Below, one piece after another: positions 9,356 to 19,409 of a DNA stretch of 64,000 nucleotides (position 1 is its first letter; every line of letters starts with the position of its first letter). The stretch covers positions 4,340,001 to 4,404,000 of the forward strand of contig CM074765.1 in the NCBI GenBank assembly GCA_037355855.1. The letters run 5' to 3'. Source of the stretch: Pseudo-nitzschia pungens. Lineage: Eukaryota > Bacillariophyta > Bacillariophyceae > Bacillariales > Bacillariaceae. The notes beneath the pieces are model-generated. The model was not told the DNA's origin. It did not search any database and was given only the letters and a program-made list of their open reading frames with translations. The position numbers were made by a program, and so were the translations under genes.

Positions 9356-11983
9356 ATGAGTTTTTCGGCGTTGGCGTTGGCACTTGCCGTGGGCAAGGAT
9401 ATCCCTGTCTCTGCGCATGCAAATGTGAATATCAATGAATCGGACACCGGGATGAACAAGAGGAATCTGCGAAATCCAGGACCGTCCGACGTGGAGTGGA
9501 CGAAGACCATAAGTAGTAGCCCCTACGAAGTTGCGAAAGCATCTGCCACATCAACGGCAAGCACCACTGCTAGCAACAACGAAGACTTTTCGTTGAGCCA
9601 CATCAGTCACATGAACCAGAACCTCCAAAAGACAACGATCCGTGCCTTTTCCGCAACTCAAATACCGGCCGTGGATCCCTTCGACACTGCTGTCCAACAA
9701 CGATCGCGGAGAAGATCGAGATTCCAATTCGAATTCCAAATCCTTCGAGACGTGTCACCTATCAACGGCCGATCCCGACCTGGGTGTCCTGAGAAGTAGA
9801 GGCCAGGATCCTTCGTCATCGAACAGCGATGCCCGGGGATGCTTGTCAGAGCACGAAATCTGCGTGTTACCCAACGTGATTGGGTATGATGCACTCTCTT
9901 CGGTGGCGCAAGGCAAAGACTACTTTGATGACGACGACATTGCCCTCGGAATCTGTGTTCCGGTATCCCAGTTGCACGAATCATATTGGCATGGAAACAG
10001 CAACAGCAAATGGCATTTTCATCACCACCAAGAACATAGAACCAACGACCTCCGCAAAAGCATGCTGTTCCATCGGGCTCTTCAAGAAGGTGAGGGCATC
10101 ATGGTGACTGTCGAAATGGACAGCAGCACCAGCGAACCTCCCCGGGGCACCAACGAGCTTCCACCGTACGTCATGCGACGGGGGACCTATCTCGAGCAGT
10201 CGGCAGCGTGGTCGGAGGGTCCAACCACCCCCGAGCAGTGCAGGCTGTACTGCTCGGAATTCGGCCCCCGTCCGGTAGTCGAGCCCGTGTCTTCCATCAT
10301 GTACCCTTCCGGGAACGCCAACGGCACGCAATCATTGCCCGAAGAAACCGAGGAGAATCCTCGCTGGTTCCAGGACGTGCTCAGCACGTGCATGGATTCT
10401 TATATCGTCCGGTACGCCTGGGGCCTCAACGGGTACACCTCCCGGTGTCCGATCGACCTGCAAATCCCAATGAGCTGCTGGGACACCTCCAAAGTAACGG
10501 ACATGTCGGGGGCATTCGCCAGTCGAAAAAGCTTCGACTGGAGGCTGAATTGCTGGAACACTTCCGGCGTGACGGACATGCACGAGATGTTCGAGGTGAG
10601 TGCAGTGGCTTGGTTTGTTTTCTACTTTTTGGGGGGGTTTGTACATTGTGAGGTCACAGATCCGCTTTGAAGAAGAACTGCGAAATGCAATGTTTCGTTG
10701 CCAAACGAAATTGCTCGCGTGGATTGGCTTTGCGTCGAATCATCCCATCCACCCACCCATTTCACCAACTCACAAATTGCGTTGTATTGCATTGTGTTGC
10801 GCGACATAATTGCTTTTATAGTATGCCAGCAGCTTCAACCAGGACATCGGATTGTGGGATACGTCGAGGGTAACGGATATGCACCAAATGTTCTACATCA
10901 CACCGAACTTCCACCAGCACTCCGTCTCCAACTGGGACACGGGTCCTTGTTCGTGACATGAGCAGCATGTTCGGCGCGGCCCGCAAGTTCGACGGCCCGA
11001 TCGGGGCCTGGAACACCTCCTCCGTCACGGACCTCTCGTACATGTTCTTTGCGGCCCGTAGCTTCAACAAGCCCATCGGTTACTGGGACGTCTCGAGCGT
11101 GAAAGACCTATCGGGAATGTTTGTCCAGGCCAACGCCTTTGACCATGACCTCTCCGAGTGGATCACGAGCTCCGTCTCCAACACCCAGTATACCTTTAGG
11201 AACGCCTATTCCTTCAACCAGCCACTGGTGGAATGGGACGTGTCGAGCGTAACCAACATGGCGAGCATGTTTGCGGGTGCTCGGTCCTTTGATCAACCTC
11301 TGGAAGCCGAGCTGCAACAAGAAGACGACACCAACCACAGCGAGAACGACCTCAGCAGTGCCTTGATCAACGACAGCGGCGGTAACAAACGTAGTGTCCC
11401 TTCCTGGGACCTCTCGTCGGTGACCAACATGAAGCGCATGTTTTCCATGGCCACAAGCTTTAACCAGTGTCTGGGGAGCTGGGCCGAGACCCTGCAACAA
11501 AACATAGAAGCTACAGAGGACAGCGAGCACGACGGTGTCGATCGCAGCACCAACAACATCCTGCGCATGTTCGAACAGACCGCCTGTCCGAACCACCAGC
11601 CCAACCCCGATCCGGCTTCCACCACGACGTCAACAGAAACGACAACGACAACGACAACAGTAACAACCATCCAAGATAACGGAACACCGTCGAGCTCGGG
11701 TCCTTGGTGCCGGGGACCCTCCGAGGGGTGCTTTGCGCTGGAAACCATGAAACTGGAAGACGGCACTCTCGCCTATTTGCGAATGTCGAGCATCGGTAAC
11801 ACGAGACCAAAGGGAAGCAGCAGTGGCGGCGGCGGCGGTAGTAGCAAGAGCGGCAAGAGCGACAAATCTTCCAAGAGCGGCAAGAGCGACAAGTCCTCCA
11901 AGAGCCAGAAAAGACGGAAACGGTACCTCCGATTGGACGGAAGGAGCGAATCTGGTTTTGACTCCAAAAATGAAAGTCTCTAG
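9356..11983 (+). CDS. BspA/DUF285-type LRR secreted protein with Lys-periodic tail; apparent frameshifts
   Basis: This is a repeat protein of the BspA-like (DUF285, mycoplasma-lipoprotein-type) LRR family, common in diatoms. About ten units of the form WDTSSVTDMSxMFxxAxSFN run from about 10470 to 11480. An N-terminal hydrophobic segment ([13 protein letters not shown]) suggests secretion, followed by an RNL motif (KRNLRN). An intron at 10596-10821 (GTGAGT...TTATAG, phase 0) splits the repeats cleanly between MFE and YASSFNQ. The C-terminus has a Thr tract, a Cys-bearing segment and a tail with nine lysines at exact K-x-x spacing. Two breaks are visible. An extra C at about 10945 shifts the frame in the middle of a repeat. 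The N-terminal frame (9356-9799) and the frame carrying the mid-protein (open through 10595) also differ by one base, switching somewhere in 9640-9790. This is either a decaying gene or an assembly error; the high conservation of repeats on both sides argues for recent damage or sequencing error. Confidence 0.75.
10596..10821 (+). other. Intron of the LRR gene
   Basis: 226 nt, GTGAGT donor after codon GAG and TTATAG acceptor, phase 0. Splicing restores a canonical DUF285 repeat ([18 protein letters not shown]), which is strong support for the boundary. Confidence 0.85.
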
Positions 11984-12217
11984 TTCATGTGTGTATTTTT
12001 GAAAGCATGTAGGGATCGTACAAACACCGAGATTCAGTGCCCAGCTATAACATTATTTGTTTTGATGTTTTTCGTGTTCAGTTCGCAAACGTAAGTATAA
12101 GTATTAGTAAATAAATAATAGTACTGCACTGGTAAATGAAGTGCTCATTGTTGAACTTCCAGTAACGAAACAGCTTTCTAAAATTCACTCATAGCATTCC
12201 TGCTTACTACACGGTAG

Positions 12218-14227
12218 CTACAACCCATCCACGTATGATCGGAGAGCCCGGATCAGATACGCAAAGGCGTCGTCGGTCCGGTGGGCATCGGGTCCGACCC
12301 CGTAGACGACGGCTTTTGCGGACCGCTCGAGGGCCTCCTGCCTGCGCGCAAGGGAGTGGGTGTTTTCGTTGTCATTCGCTCTCGCTTTCGCGTTTGTGTT
12401 TGTGTTTGCAGCGAGCAGGGACTCCAGGACAGCAATCGCGGCGTCCGCCGCTTCCTCCGAATGGGTCGCGTTGCCCCGACACTCGACGACGAATTCCGGG
12501 TAGGGAATCTGGTCGACAAAGGGGTGGGATTCCTGGACCGACCAGGTATCGCCGACGCTGTAGGGTCCCTTCTCGGGAACGTACCAGCTGACGGGGGGAG
12601 GAGGAGTGGTATTTTTGGTCATTGGCGTTGTGGCATTGTTTGCTTGATATTTGTATTGATTTTGGGATTCGTGCTGCTTTCGATTGTTTTGAAAGGTCGG
12701 GTGAAAGAGGGGATAGGAGATCACCACCGGGAGACATCCGCAGGCCATGGCGTCAAAGAATCGTCTCTGCCAGGCAATGTCTCCCGGAAGGACGGGACAA
12801 AAGACCGACCGCCGGTACAGATCATACAGGTCGCGCGGTTCGAATTTGCGGACGTCGCTGGACGCCACAAAGGGCAGTCCACCGATGCTGCTGCTGTTGC
12901 TGCTGTTGTTGCTGTTGCTGCTGTTGTTGCTGTTGTTGCTGTTGCTGCTATTGTTCTGGCTCACTGTGGCCGCTGGGTGGGCAAACGTCGAATGCGGATG
13001 CGCGGAAGACTTCCACCGCTCTAGCGCTCGGAGCAAAAATCCCCGCAAGACGCGCGGAGAACCTTTCATGTTAGGATTGGTGTCACTGGCCACAAAGACG
13101 AGCGACAGGTCTCGCTGTGGTTTCGATGGAGTCGCCGTTGTTTGAGAGTTGTCACGCCCCTCGAGGGATCGTTCCTCCTTTCTATCGCTCCCACCGAGAG
13201 CACCTCGAAGTTTGGATATCTGTTGGCTCTGTTGCAGTTGCAGTTGCGGTTGCAGTTGCGGCTGTATTGGTTGCTGTTCCCGCTGACGCTGCTCGATGTA
13301 TGCCGGCTGCAGCTTCAGCGCGGCATTGGCCGGTGGGACCACGATGTGCCCGCGGGGGCTCCGGTACCGCTTGGGCCTCCGCTTGGAGGAAGCGTGCTCC
13401 CAGATCGGCCCGTGCGTCACCAGCAGCCGCTGCTGCATCAGCCACGGCTGGGCCAGCATCTCAAAGTCGCTGGCCAGAAACAAGTGGCGGTCCCTCAGCG
13501 ATTTTGATTGCGCTTTCGTTTCGTCGAACCGTGCCTGCGTTTCGTTGGGATAGTGGGAGAGCGCCCCCAGCACGGTGGCACGGACCTCGGTGGAATTCAA
13601 CTGCTTGCACCGGATCGAGTGGCCCTCCGTCTTGAGGCAGTGCCCGAGGTGGGGATAGGGAACCACAAAAATGTCCGCCTCGGAGGGATCGTAGACCCGA
13701 CCGGGAAAGGTCCGAAAGAGATTCACCAGCACCAGGTCCGTGATCCAGTTGCTGTCGCAGCGCTCGGTTCGGAGCCATTCCCATACGTCCGAGGCGTAGC
13801 TGCGGGGGAGGACCGTTTCGAGATCGTCGTACACGTAGACTTTCAAGAGGTCCGCCACCGGCGACGTTGCGGACTGGTAGTCTCGGAGGGGAACGTCCAG
13901 GACGGATCGATCCTCCACGAGCGGGTGTTTCGAGACGATCGATTCCCACTGGAGCAGGGGTTGTTGGTGGTGGATGGAGATATTACTGTGAATCTTGTGA
14001 ATCTTGTGAATGTTGTTGTTGTTGTTATTGTGAATGATGCCGCCGAGAGGGATTTCTCCTCGTTTCGTTTCCGACAGTGCTCGGGATTGTGTCGAGGGAT
14101 AGGGACGCCACAGCCGCCGGTCCTGCCACTTCCAATGGTCCGAATTGCTATCGAGATGGAACCTCCACAATTCCGCGACTTGCAGCGCTGATAGAAATGC
14201 CACGAGGAAACCCAAAAACCGAAGCAT
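12218..14227 (-). CDS. Exostosin-family glycosyltransferase (GT47)
   Basis: A probable Golgi type II membrane glycosyltransferase, 669 aa, single exon. Residues 1-20 (MLRFLGFLVAFLSALQVAEL) form a signal anchor. An Asn-rich stem follows (about 65-85). The exostosin fold is recognisable by KVYVYDDLETVLP (about 128-140), ADIFVVPYPHLGHC, and the C-terminal nucleotide-sugar-binding block FCPVLPGDIAWQRRFFDAMACGCLPVVIS. The equivalent of this block in exostosins is F-C-L-x-P-x-G-D...R-x-x-(D/E)-A-x-x-x-G-C-x-P-V. Two family-breaking insertions are low-complexity: Gln-rich (about 310-345) and Asn/Ser-rich (about 425-455). GT47 enzymes build heparan-type or plant-wall glycans. The acceptor here is unknown; diatom extracellular or cell-wall polysaccharide is an inference. 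Minus strand, ending about 230 bp from the convergent LRR gene. Confidence 0.88.
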   Translation of the reverse strand: MLRFLGFLVAFLSALQVAELWRFHLDSNSDHWKWQDRRLWRPYPSTQSRALSETKRGEIPLGGIIHNNNNNNIHKIHKIHSNISIHHQQPLLQWESIVSKHPLVEDRSVLDVPLRDYQSATSPVADLLKVYVYDDLETVLPRSYASDVWEWLRTERCDSNWITDLVLVNLFRTFPGRVYDPSEADIFVVPYPHLGHCLKTEGHSIRCKQLNSTEVRATVLGALSHYPNETQARFDETKAQSKSLRDRHLFLASDFEMLAQPWLMQQRLLVTHGPIWEHASSKRRPKRYRSPRGHIVVPPANAALKLQPAYIEQRQREQQPIQPQLQPQLQLQQSQQISKLRGALGGSDRKEERSLEGRDNSQTTATPSKPQRDLSLVFVASDTNPNMKGSPRVLRGFLLRALERWKSSAHPHSTFAHPAATVSQNNSSNSNNSNNSSNSNNSSNSSSIGGLPFVASSDVRKFEPRDLYDLYRRSVFCPVLPGDIAWQRRFFDAMACGCLPVVISYPLFHPTFQNNRKQHESQNQYKYQANNATTPMTKNTTPPPPVSWYVPEKGPYSVGDTWSVQESHPFVDQIPYPEFVVECRGNATHSEEAADAAIAVLESLLAANTNTNAKARANDNENTHSLARRQEALERSAKAVVYGVGPDAHRTDDAFAYLIRALRSYVDGL

Positions 14228-15649
14228 AGTTTCTCTAGGACGCCTCTGGTGTTGCGACCGAAAGTCGGGATGGTAATAGAAAAAAGAATGGTCGGGATAT
14301 TGCTACTTTCCACGATGATGAGAGTAAGGCTTACGGTATGGTGGCACGCATTCCCGGTTTTGACCACAATGCATCCCTTGGTTTCTGATGCCAAATAACC
14401 TTACCGGTACGAAGTCAGTTATTCGTACTCGTACTCGTAAGATCTTACTCGTAAGGTTACTCGTACTCGTAATATGTCATTGTGGCAAGCTCAACTGAAT
14501 TCCTGGTGATCTTTGAATCCCATGAGTAAGGTTATCGATTCTTGCCGGGGGCAGGCACGTCGTCTGGGATGGTGCATTCCTCTGAGGCTATCAATACCAG
14601 TATGCTTCTATCTTACCGTACGGTAACCTTACGGTTAAGTCTTAGTAGTACTTGTGTGTGCCGAAAGCTACCGTACGGTAAAACCGAAACAGGTCCGACG
14701 AGGTGCGCGAAGAGCTGCACGAGACCCTTTGTGCGTGACTAGGAGTAATTACGGTACGTGAAGTTACGTAAGAATCTTAATTCCTTGTAATCCTCCGAGA
14801 AAATGAAAAAAGAATTCTGTTGGTAATCTTACGGGTAAGGAAGGTTAGCAGGTACGGTAAACCTTACTTCTACTTACGTACGGTGCGAATATTATTTTTC
14901 AAGTGTGCTCAAGTGCGTAAGTGTACCTACATTGTTGATTGAAAGATACATACCGGTAGCCGGCAGTAACCTTTCTGTACTGACTTCGGATTACGTATGT
15001 GCACGTACGGCACCTCTATTAGAAGATACAAAATGAGCTCTCAGTAATGATTAAAGCCCCATAAAATACAGTATTTGTTGTATGCAGACACAGTTCACGG
15101 TTCAACGGTCACTAAAATCTCAAAGATTGTGTGGTTCCATCATGCCAAACGCGTGTCATCGACCGAACAAGGGATTATGATACCCGTTCTTCTAGTATTC
15201 TCTTATTCGCCTGGATGTGGGAATCAATCGGGATCGAAGGGAAAAGGATGCGTGGAGCACAGAATTGTTTTTCGACTCTTTCTTTGTCATAAATAAGAAG
15301 AGATTTTGATAAAATAATATTATATGCATCATTATTTTTTTCGTACTACTATTATTATTATTTTTTATTTTAAAATTACGTATCACATGGTGTCTTGTTC
15401 GCTCCACCGGACGCTTTCGACGTACATGCTACTGTTCATCGCGTTCCGTTGAACCGCGTGGGTCGAGCCTGACAAAGATTATCATTCTATTTCTTGAACT
15501 AAAAAAAAGGTGGATGGATGAATTCGATCGAGCCTCACGAATGGCATCGCCGTGGGAGTAGGTATGTGGTTTGGTTCGCTACCGTGCTTCTTCGTTGCCT
15601 GATGCGTTGCATTTCCTCGGGCATTGCAAGAGGAGCAGTCTGCGTTTGC
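14228..15649. other. intergenic, dense GTAAGGTTAC-type motifs
   Basis: No gene supported. It is rich in short TTACG/CGTAA strings, including exact GTAAGGTTAC (14451-14460) and GTAACCTTAC (14623-14632) and repeated CGTACTCGTACTCG. The first 100 bp are the leader and promoter of the divergent exostosin gene; the last part is downstream of the silaffin-like gene. Confidence 0.6.
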
Positions 15650-16255
15650 TTAAAACGAAAGCGCCGAAAGCATCGACTCGGTATCTCCTCGCTCGAAGGT
15701 TGCGCTGCGGGGCTCGGGGGCTGCCTCGGATGACTCCTCGGCGGCCTGGTAGGTTTGTCCGAGCAGAAGTGCTAGGTCGGCGGCGCGCTTCGATCCACCC
15801 TTGCCCTTGGCACTCGCAGACGATGAGCCCTTGCCCTTGGCACTCGCAGACGATGAGCCCTTGCCCTTGGCACTCGCAGACGATGAGCCCTTGCCCTTGG
15901 CGCTCGCAGACGATGAGCCTTTGCCCTTGGCACTCGCAGACGATGAGCCCTTGCCCTTGGCGCTCGCAGATGAAGAGCCCTTGCCCTTGGCACTCGCAGA
16001 CGATGAGCTCGAAGATGAAGAGCCCTTGCCCTTGGCGCTCGCAGACGATGAGCTCGAAGATGAAGAGCCCTTGCCCTTGGCACTCGCAGACAATGAGCCC
16101 TTGCCCTTGCCCGAACCGGAGAGATTGCGGCGTTCGCCATCCGCGTTGACTTCGGGTCCACGCAAGGCAGTTCGAGTCAATCGGTCTCTAGCATCGATGC
16201 TCCACAAAGAGCAGAGGACGAGCATGACGGAGAAAAGAACGGCAGAGGTCTTCAT
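15650..16255 (-). CDS. Silaffin-like secreted Lys/Gly/Ser repeat protein
   Basis: 201 aa. An excellent N-terminal signal peptide (MKTSAVLFSVMLVLCSLWSIDA, positive n-region, about 15 hydrophobic residues) is followed by an RRNL motif, which fits the R-x-L endoproteolytic site known from diatom silaffin-type proteins. The body consists of ten KGKG blocks, mostly as the decapeptide SSSASAKGKG; two units are lengthened to 15 residues by extra serines. The DNA repeat is 30 bp (45 bp in the long units) and nearly identical copy to copy. The C-terminus is non-repetitive and amphipathic/acidic (AADLALLLGQTYQAAEESSEAAPE). A Ser/Lys-rich, Cys-free secreted repeat protein is what silica-associated silaffins look like: lysines as polyamine sites and serines as phosphate sites. 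The exact KGK spacing differs from the described K-x-x-K clusters. Homology is not claimed; the similarity is compositional and architectural. The opposite strand is also open because the repeat lacks stops; the signal peptide fixes the coding strand. Confidence 0.8.
   Translation of the reverse strand: MKTSAVLFSVMLVLCSLWSIDARDRLTRTALRGPEVNADGERRNLSGSGKGKGSLSASAKGKGSSSSSSSSASAKGKGSSSSSSSSASAKGKGSSSASAKGKGSSSASAKGKGSSSASAKGKGSSSASAKGKGSSSASAKGKGSSSASAKGKGGSKRAADLALLLGQTYQAAEESSEAAPEPRSATFERGDTESMLSALSF
15797..16110 (-). repeat. 30-bp coding minisatellite (KGKG blocks)
   Basis: Nine TTGCCCTTGG cores (plus strand) are spaced 30 bp apart except for two 45-bp intervals caused by a GAGCTCGAAGATGAA insertion; a tenth core is variant. 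Near-identity of units indicates recent expansion or concerted evolution inside the gene at 15650-16255. Confidence 0.95.
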
Positions 16256-17951
16256 GATGATAGTGATGGTAGTTCAAGTTGGGTTGATATGGACTGATTC
16301 CAGATTGTGGCTCGTTCACGAGAGAGCTATCGAACAAATCGTTGAAGAAGATAAAGGAGATTGGTATCATGGATTAGATTGACAAGCACTTCAACGGAAA
16401 AAGAGCACGAGAAATCTCAGGTCAAATGCACACTCATCAAACACGGCAAGCCACATTCTTGGTTGAAAACGAAAGGTGCGCATCGATAGTTCATCGTAAC
16501 GTACCGTTTTGGTTTGAGGATGTGAGACCTGCGATTCGTTTTGCTCGGCGCGGCAAATAATTTATGTCAGAAACCGAAGCGATCGAGGAACTGAAAGGCA
16601 AAAAGGCAAAAAATGTGATTTTGCACGGTTGACCATGTGAGAAAACGCAAAAGAACATGGATTTTCCAAACGAGAACATGAAGTGACGCCACCAACACCG
16701 AAAGAAAAAAGGCACGGGTGTTGAAGCGGGAAAGTTCCATTGCCAATCCAGAACTTCTGAAAAACGCTCTCTCGGCCCCATGTCAAGTGGAAGATACGAA
16801 GGTTCCGCGCTTTAGACTCCTGCTGTTTGCAATGTGTGACACGCAAGAAAGCACGTGTAGGGATCCAAAACACACTTGGGCTTTCGCTACATGAATTCCC
16901 AAAAAACTAAGCCCCTGTCACACACCACGGGTATTTTGATGGAGAACTTTTGGAGAACGGGTAAGTGTGTTTCGGTACGAAGAACCGTACCAGATCTTTT
17001 AGTCGTGGGCGAGAATTTTTCATGTGTATCAATGTGGCATCTCAGAGAATATTTCGAATCAAACCGTTGACGCACCCGAAACATACATTAATCACCTTGG
17101 GTATGATAAGTAAAACTTGAGGGCTCGCGCCAACTTATGATTCTCCTCAACGGCGAAATTTTTCACTCGATCAGCTTCGCCCCCCTTTCCAAGCATGGCA
17201 TAGCAATGGCACATAAAATGCGAACCGTTGATGAAGAATGTCTACTTACTCTTGTCATAGTATATTCCATGTGTCGTACTTTCACTTACACCGTTCTTGT
17301 TTCAACGGAAATCCTAACGGTTTCTTGTTTTGATGAAAATTGGTGCGCGATGAAGAACAAATCAATCATCAACAATCTCAATCAATCATGAAGAATGAGA
17401 CTGACTGTATTTGTGATTGATTGATGATTGATTCATTCAGTCATTCACTCCTTCCTTCTTGCAGTTTTGTCAGAACGCCATAAGATTTCGTACGGTACCA
17501 GTGTCGTACGATACAATATTCCGCATGGTAAAACCTTACTCGTACAAGTAACCCTAGTAACCTGACGGAGTGCGATTATTCATGTAGAATTTTAGAATTC
17601 TACTTCGTATTACGAAGTAAGCCTTACTACGTACGTAAGACTTACGAAGTACTTCGTATTTGGAAGTCAGTGTAGTCGTAAACAACTACGATGGACAGAC
17701 GGAGACAATTCTTCTCTCATCAGTTCGTTCGCCTTACCTGTAATTAGCATTCATACTACTGGTAGTAAGTTACCTAGTAGCAGTGCGAGTACTAGTATTA
17801 GTTCTACTACTAGTGGTGTTGGTAAGGTTACGAGTACTCTCACTGCTGGTAGAATACATCAGAACAACATACTATTCTTCTAATCATCCTCAGGGACAGG
17901 AAGAACCAAAATAATATACAAAGTAGGAACTTATGCCTGTGATGAGACCAC
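16256..17951. other. intergenic, no gene seen
   Basis: Short frames only. An AATCAATC/GATTGATT imperfect inverted pair lies around 17350-17440. Palindromic TACGAAGTACTTCGTA-type strings cluster at 17590-17660. TACTAGTA triplet repeats appear near 17755-17815. Promoter and leader of the silaffin-like gene should lie in the first few hundred bases. Confidence 0.5.
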
Positions 17952-18662
17952 CTACCAAGAAGCCACCAGTTGTGCCAACCAACTTGTCCTCTGTGCCCTG
18001 ACAGCAGAAGCAATTTCAGGGGAATAGGATGAGGGATAAATGCTCTGGCCCTTCCGAACCCTGGTGAGAAGATCCACAATGGCAGCCACCAAAGATGGAT
18101 CAGTCTGCTCAACCTCAAGCCTCTACTGCAGGGGACCCAGCATGAAGGCAGCCACACTGTGCTTGACAGCCCCAGGGTCCTTGCAGGAGAGCACATGAGA
18201 GATCTTCTCTTTGTCTGCATCACACAAGGGGCACCTGGAGTGATCCTGATGCTGCTGGTAGTGAAGGAGCTGGTTGCCAACACCAATGCATCCAGAAGCA
18301 AACTTGACAAACCACCACCTTTGCATACCAGGAGGGAGACGCTTGAAGGCAGACTGATGGACACACCAATGGATGGAACGCAAAGCAGGTTGGGGAATGG
18401 AGATATCATGGTGGGTCTGCCAGTATTGGAGAAGAGGAGGGCCAGAAATGGCAACGTGCAAAGCACCCTTGTCAAACTGAGAGCACTTGGAACCATTGAG
18501 GGAAAATGCCCAGGGCTCAAACACAAGTCTGGGGTGGTGATAAGGAAAAGCTCTATGGACAGAGAGAAAGGCCTTGGCCATGCCATCAACCTGATGATTG
18601 CGAAGAGCCCACCAGTCAAGAAAAAAACCAGCTTGGTGACCCTGAACCCACTGAAATTGCAC
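17952..18662 (-). pseudogene. Retrotransposon remnant: RNase H end plus zinc-finger tail
   Basis: The minus-strand frame begins VQFQWVQGHQ and continues LDWWALRNHQVDGMAKAF. This matches the C-terminal part of an RNase H domain (the GH motif and the N-x-x-(A/V)-D-x-x-A helix with the last catalytic Asp). A C-x2-C...H-x3-C finger follows (CPLCDADKEKISHVLSC), as seen after reverse transcriptase/RNase H in LINE-like elements. An in-frame TAG near 18123 interrupts the frame, after which it stays open to a stop at 17952. No reverse transcriptase is visible upstream, so this is a truncated, decayed element end. Superfamily assignment is tentative. Confidence 0.6.
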
Positions 18663-18670
18663 AGAGAGTG

Positions 18671-19409
18671 GTAGTAGTATTGATCATATTCCATCAGTGT
18701 CAAGGACCTGCAGAGGGAGGAGAGTCTCTCAAACTTTTCTGTTCTATTCTTACTAGTTGTACAACTAACAGAGCACCAGTCTCTGTTATTTTTGCCATCA
18801 TACAGCACTTTTGAATAATGAACAGTCATCTAAGTTTACTTGCTCACACAAGTAGTAGCACTACTACTAGTACTAGCAATGTTTGAATTTGATTTTGGCA
18901 CATGTCAAAGTGCACTTTGATTCAAATGTATTTGACTGTTTTGCTGTTCTCCCTGTGCTGCAATACTTTCAAGATATCCTCCTACTACTATCACTTATAC
19001 TTCGGCGCGCTATGCAGAGGGAACAACAACGTACACCACACCTTGCAGTGTTTTCCGTCACCCTAAGCTCCGAATTCGGACTCTACTACCACAATAATGA
19101 TGATGATAGTGACACAGCGATATGTGCATTGGTCGTGACTTGGAACCTTTGGTACGGAGAGCTACCAAGTGTGGCTCGACTGAATTAGGTACTATGGGGG
19201 CAAGCCCACCACACAAAAGGGTGCAGCAGCATCACTAGTGGTATTACTGATATCCCGAGATCGACATTGATATCCGACACCGACAATTTCTAGGGATCGT
19301 TACCAAGGCCCCGCCCCGTCCCATTCTTGCCGTGTGCGAAAAAAGCTATCGAAGCAGCACTAGGGCGAGAGAAGAGACAAGAAGCAACGAAACGAAACGA
19401 AACGAAGGC
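18671..19409. other. intergenic, no gene seen
   Basis: Nothing gene-like. A short self-similar stretch around 18885-18940 (TCAAAGTGCACTTTGA, palindromic) may belong to the neighbouring decayed element. The AAACGAAACGAAACG run at 19389-19405 lies just past the stop of the next minus-strand gene. Confidence 0.5.

Noticed and set aside
15801..16382. 193-codon plus-strand frame over the KGKG gene
   Set aside because: The 30-bp repeat has no stops in any frame. Only the minus strand has a signal peptide and sensible flanks.
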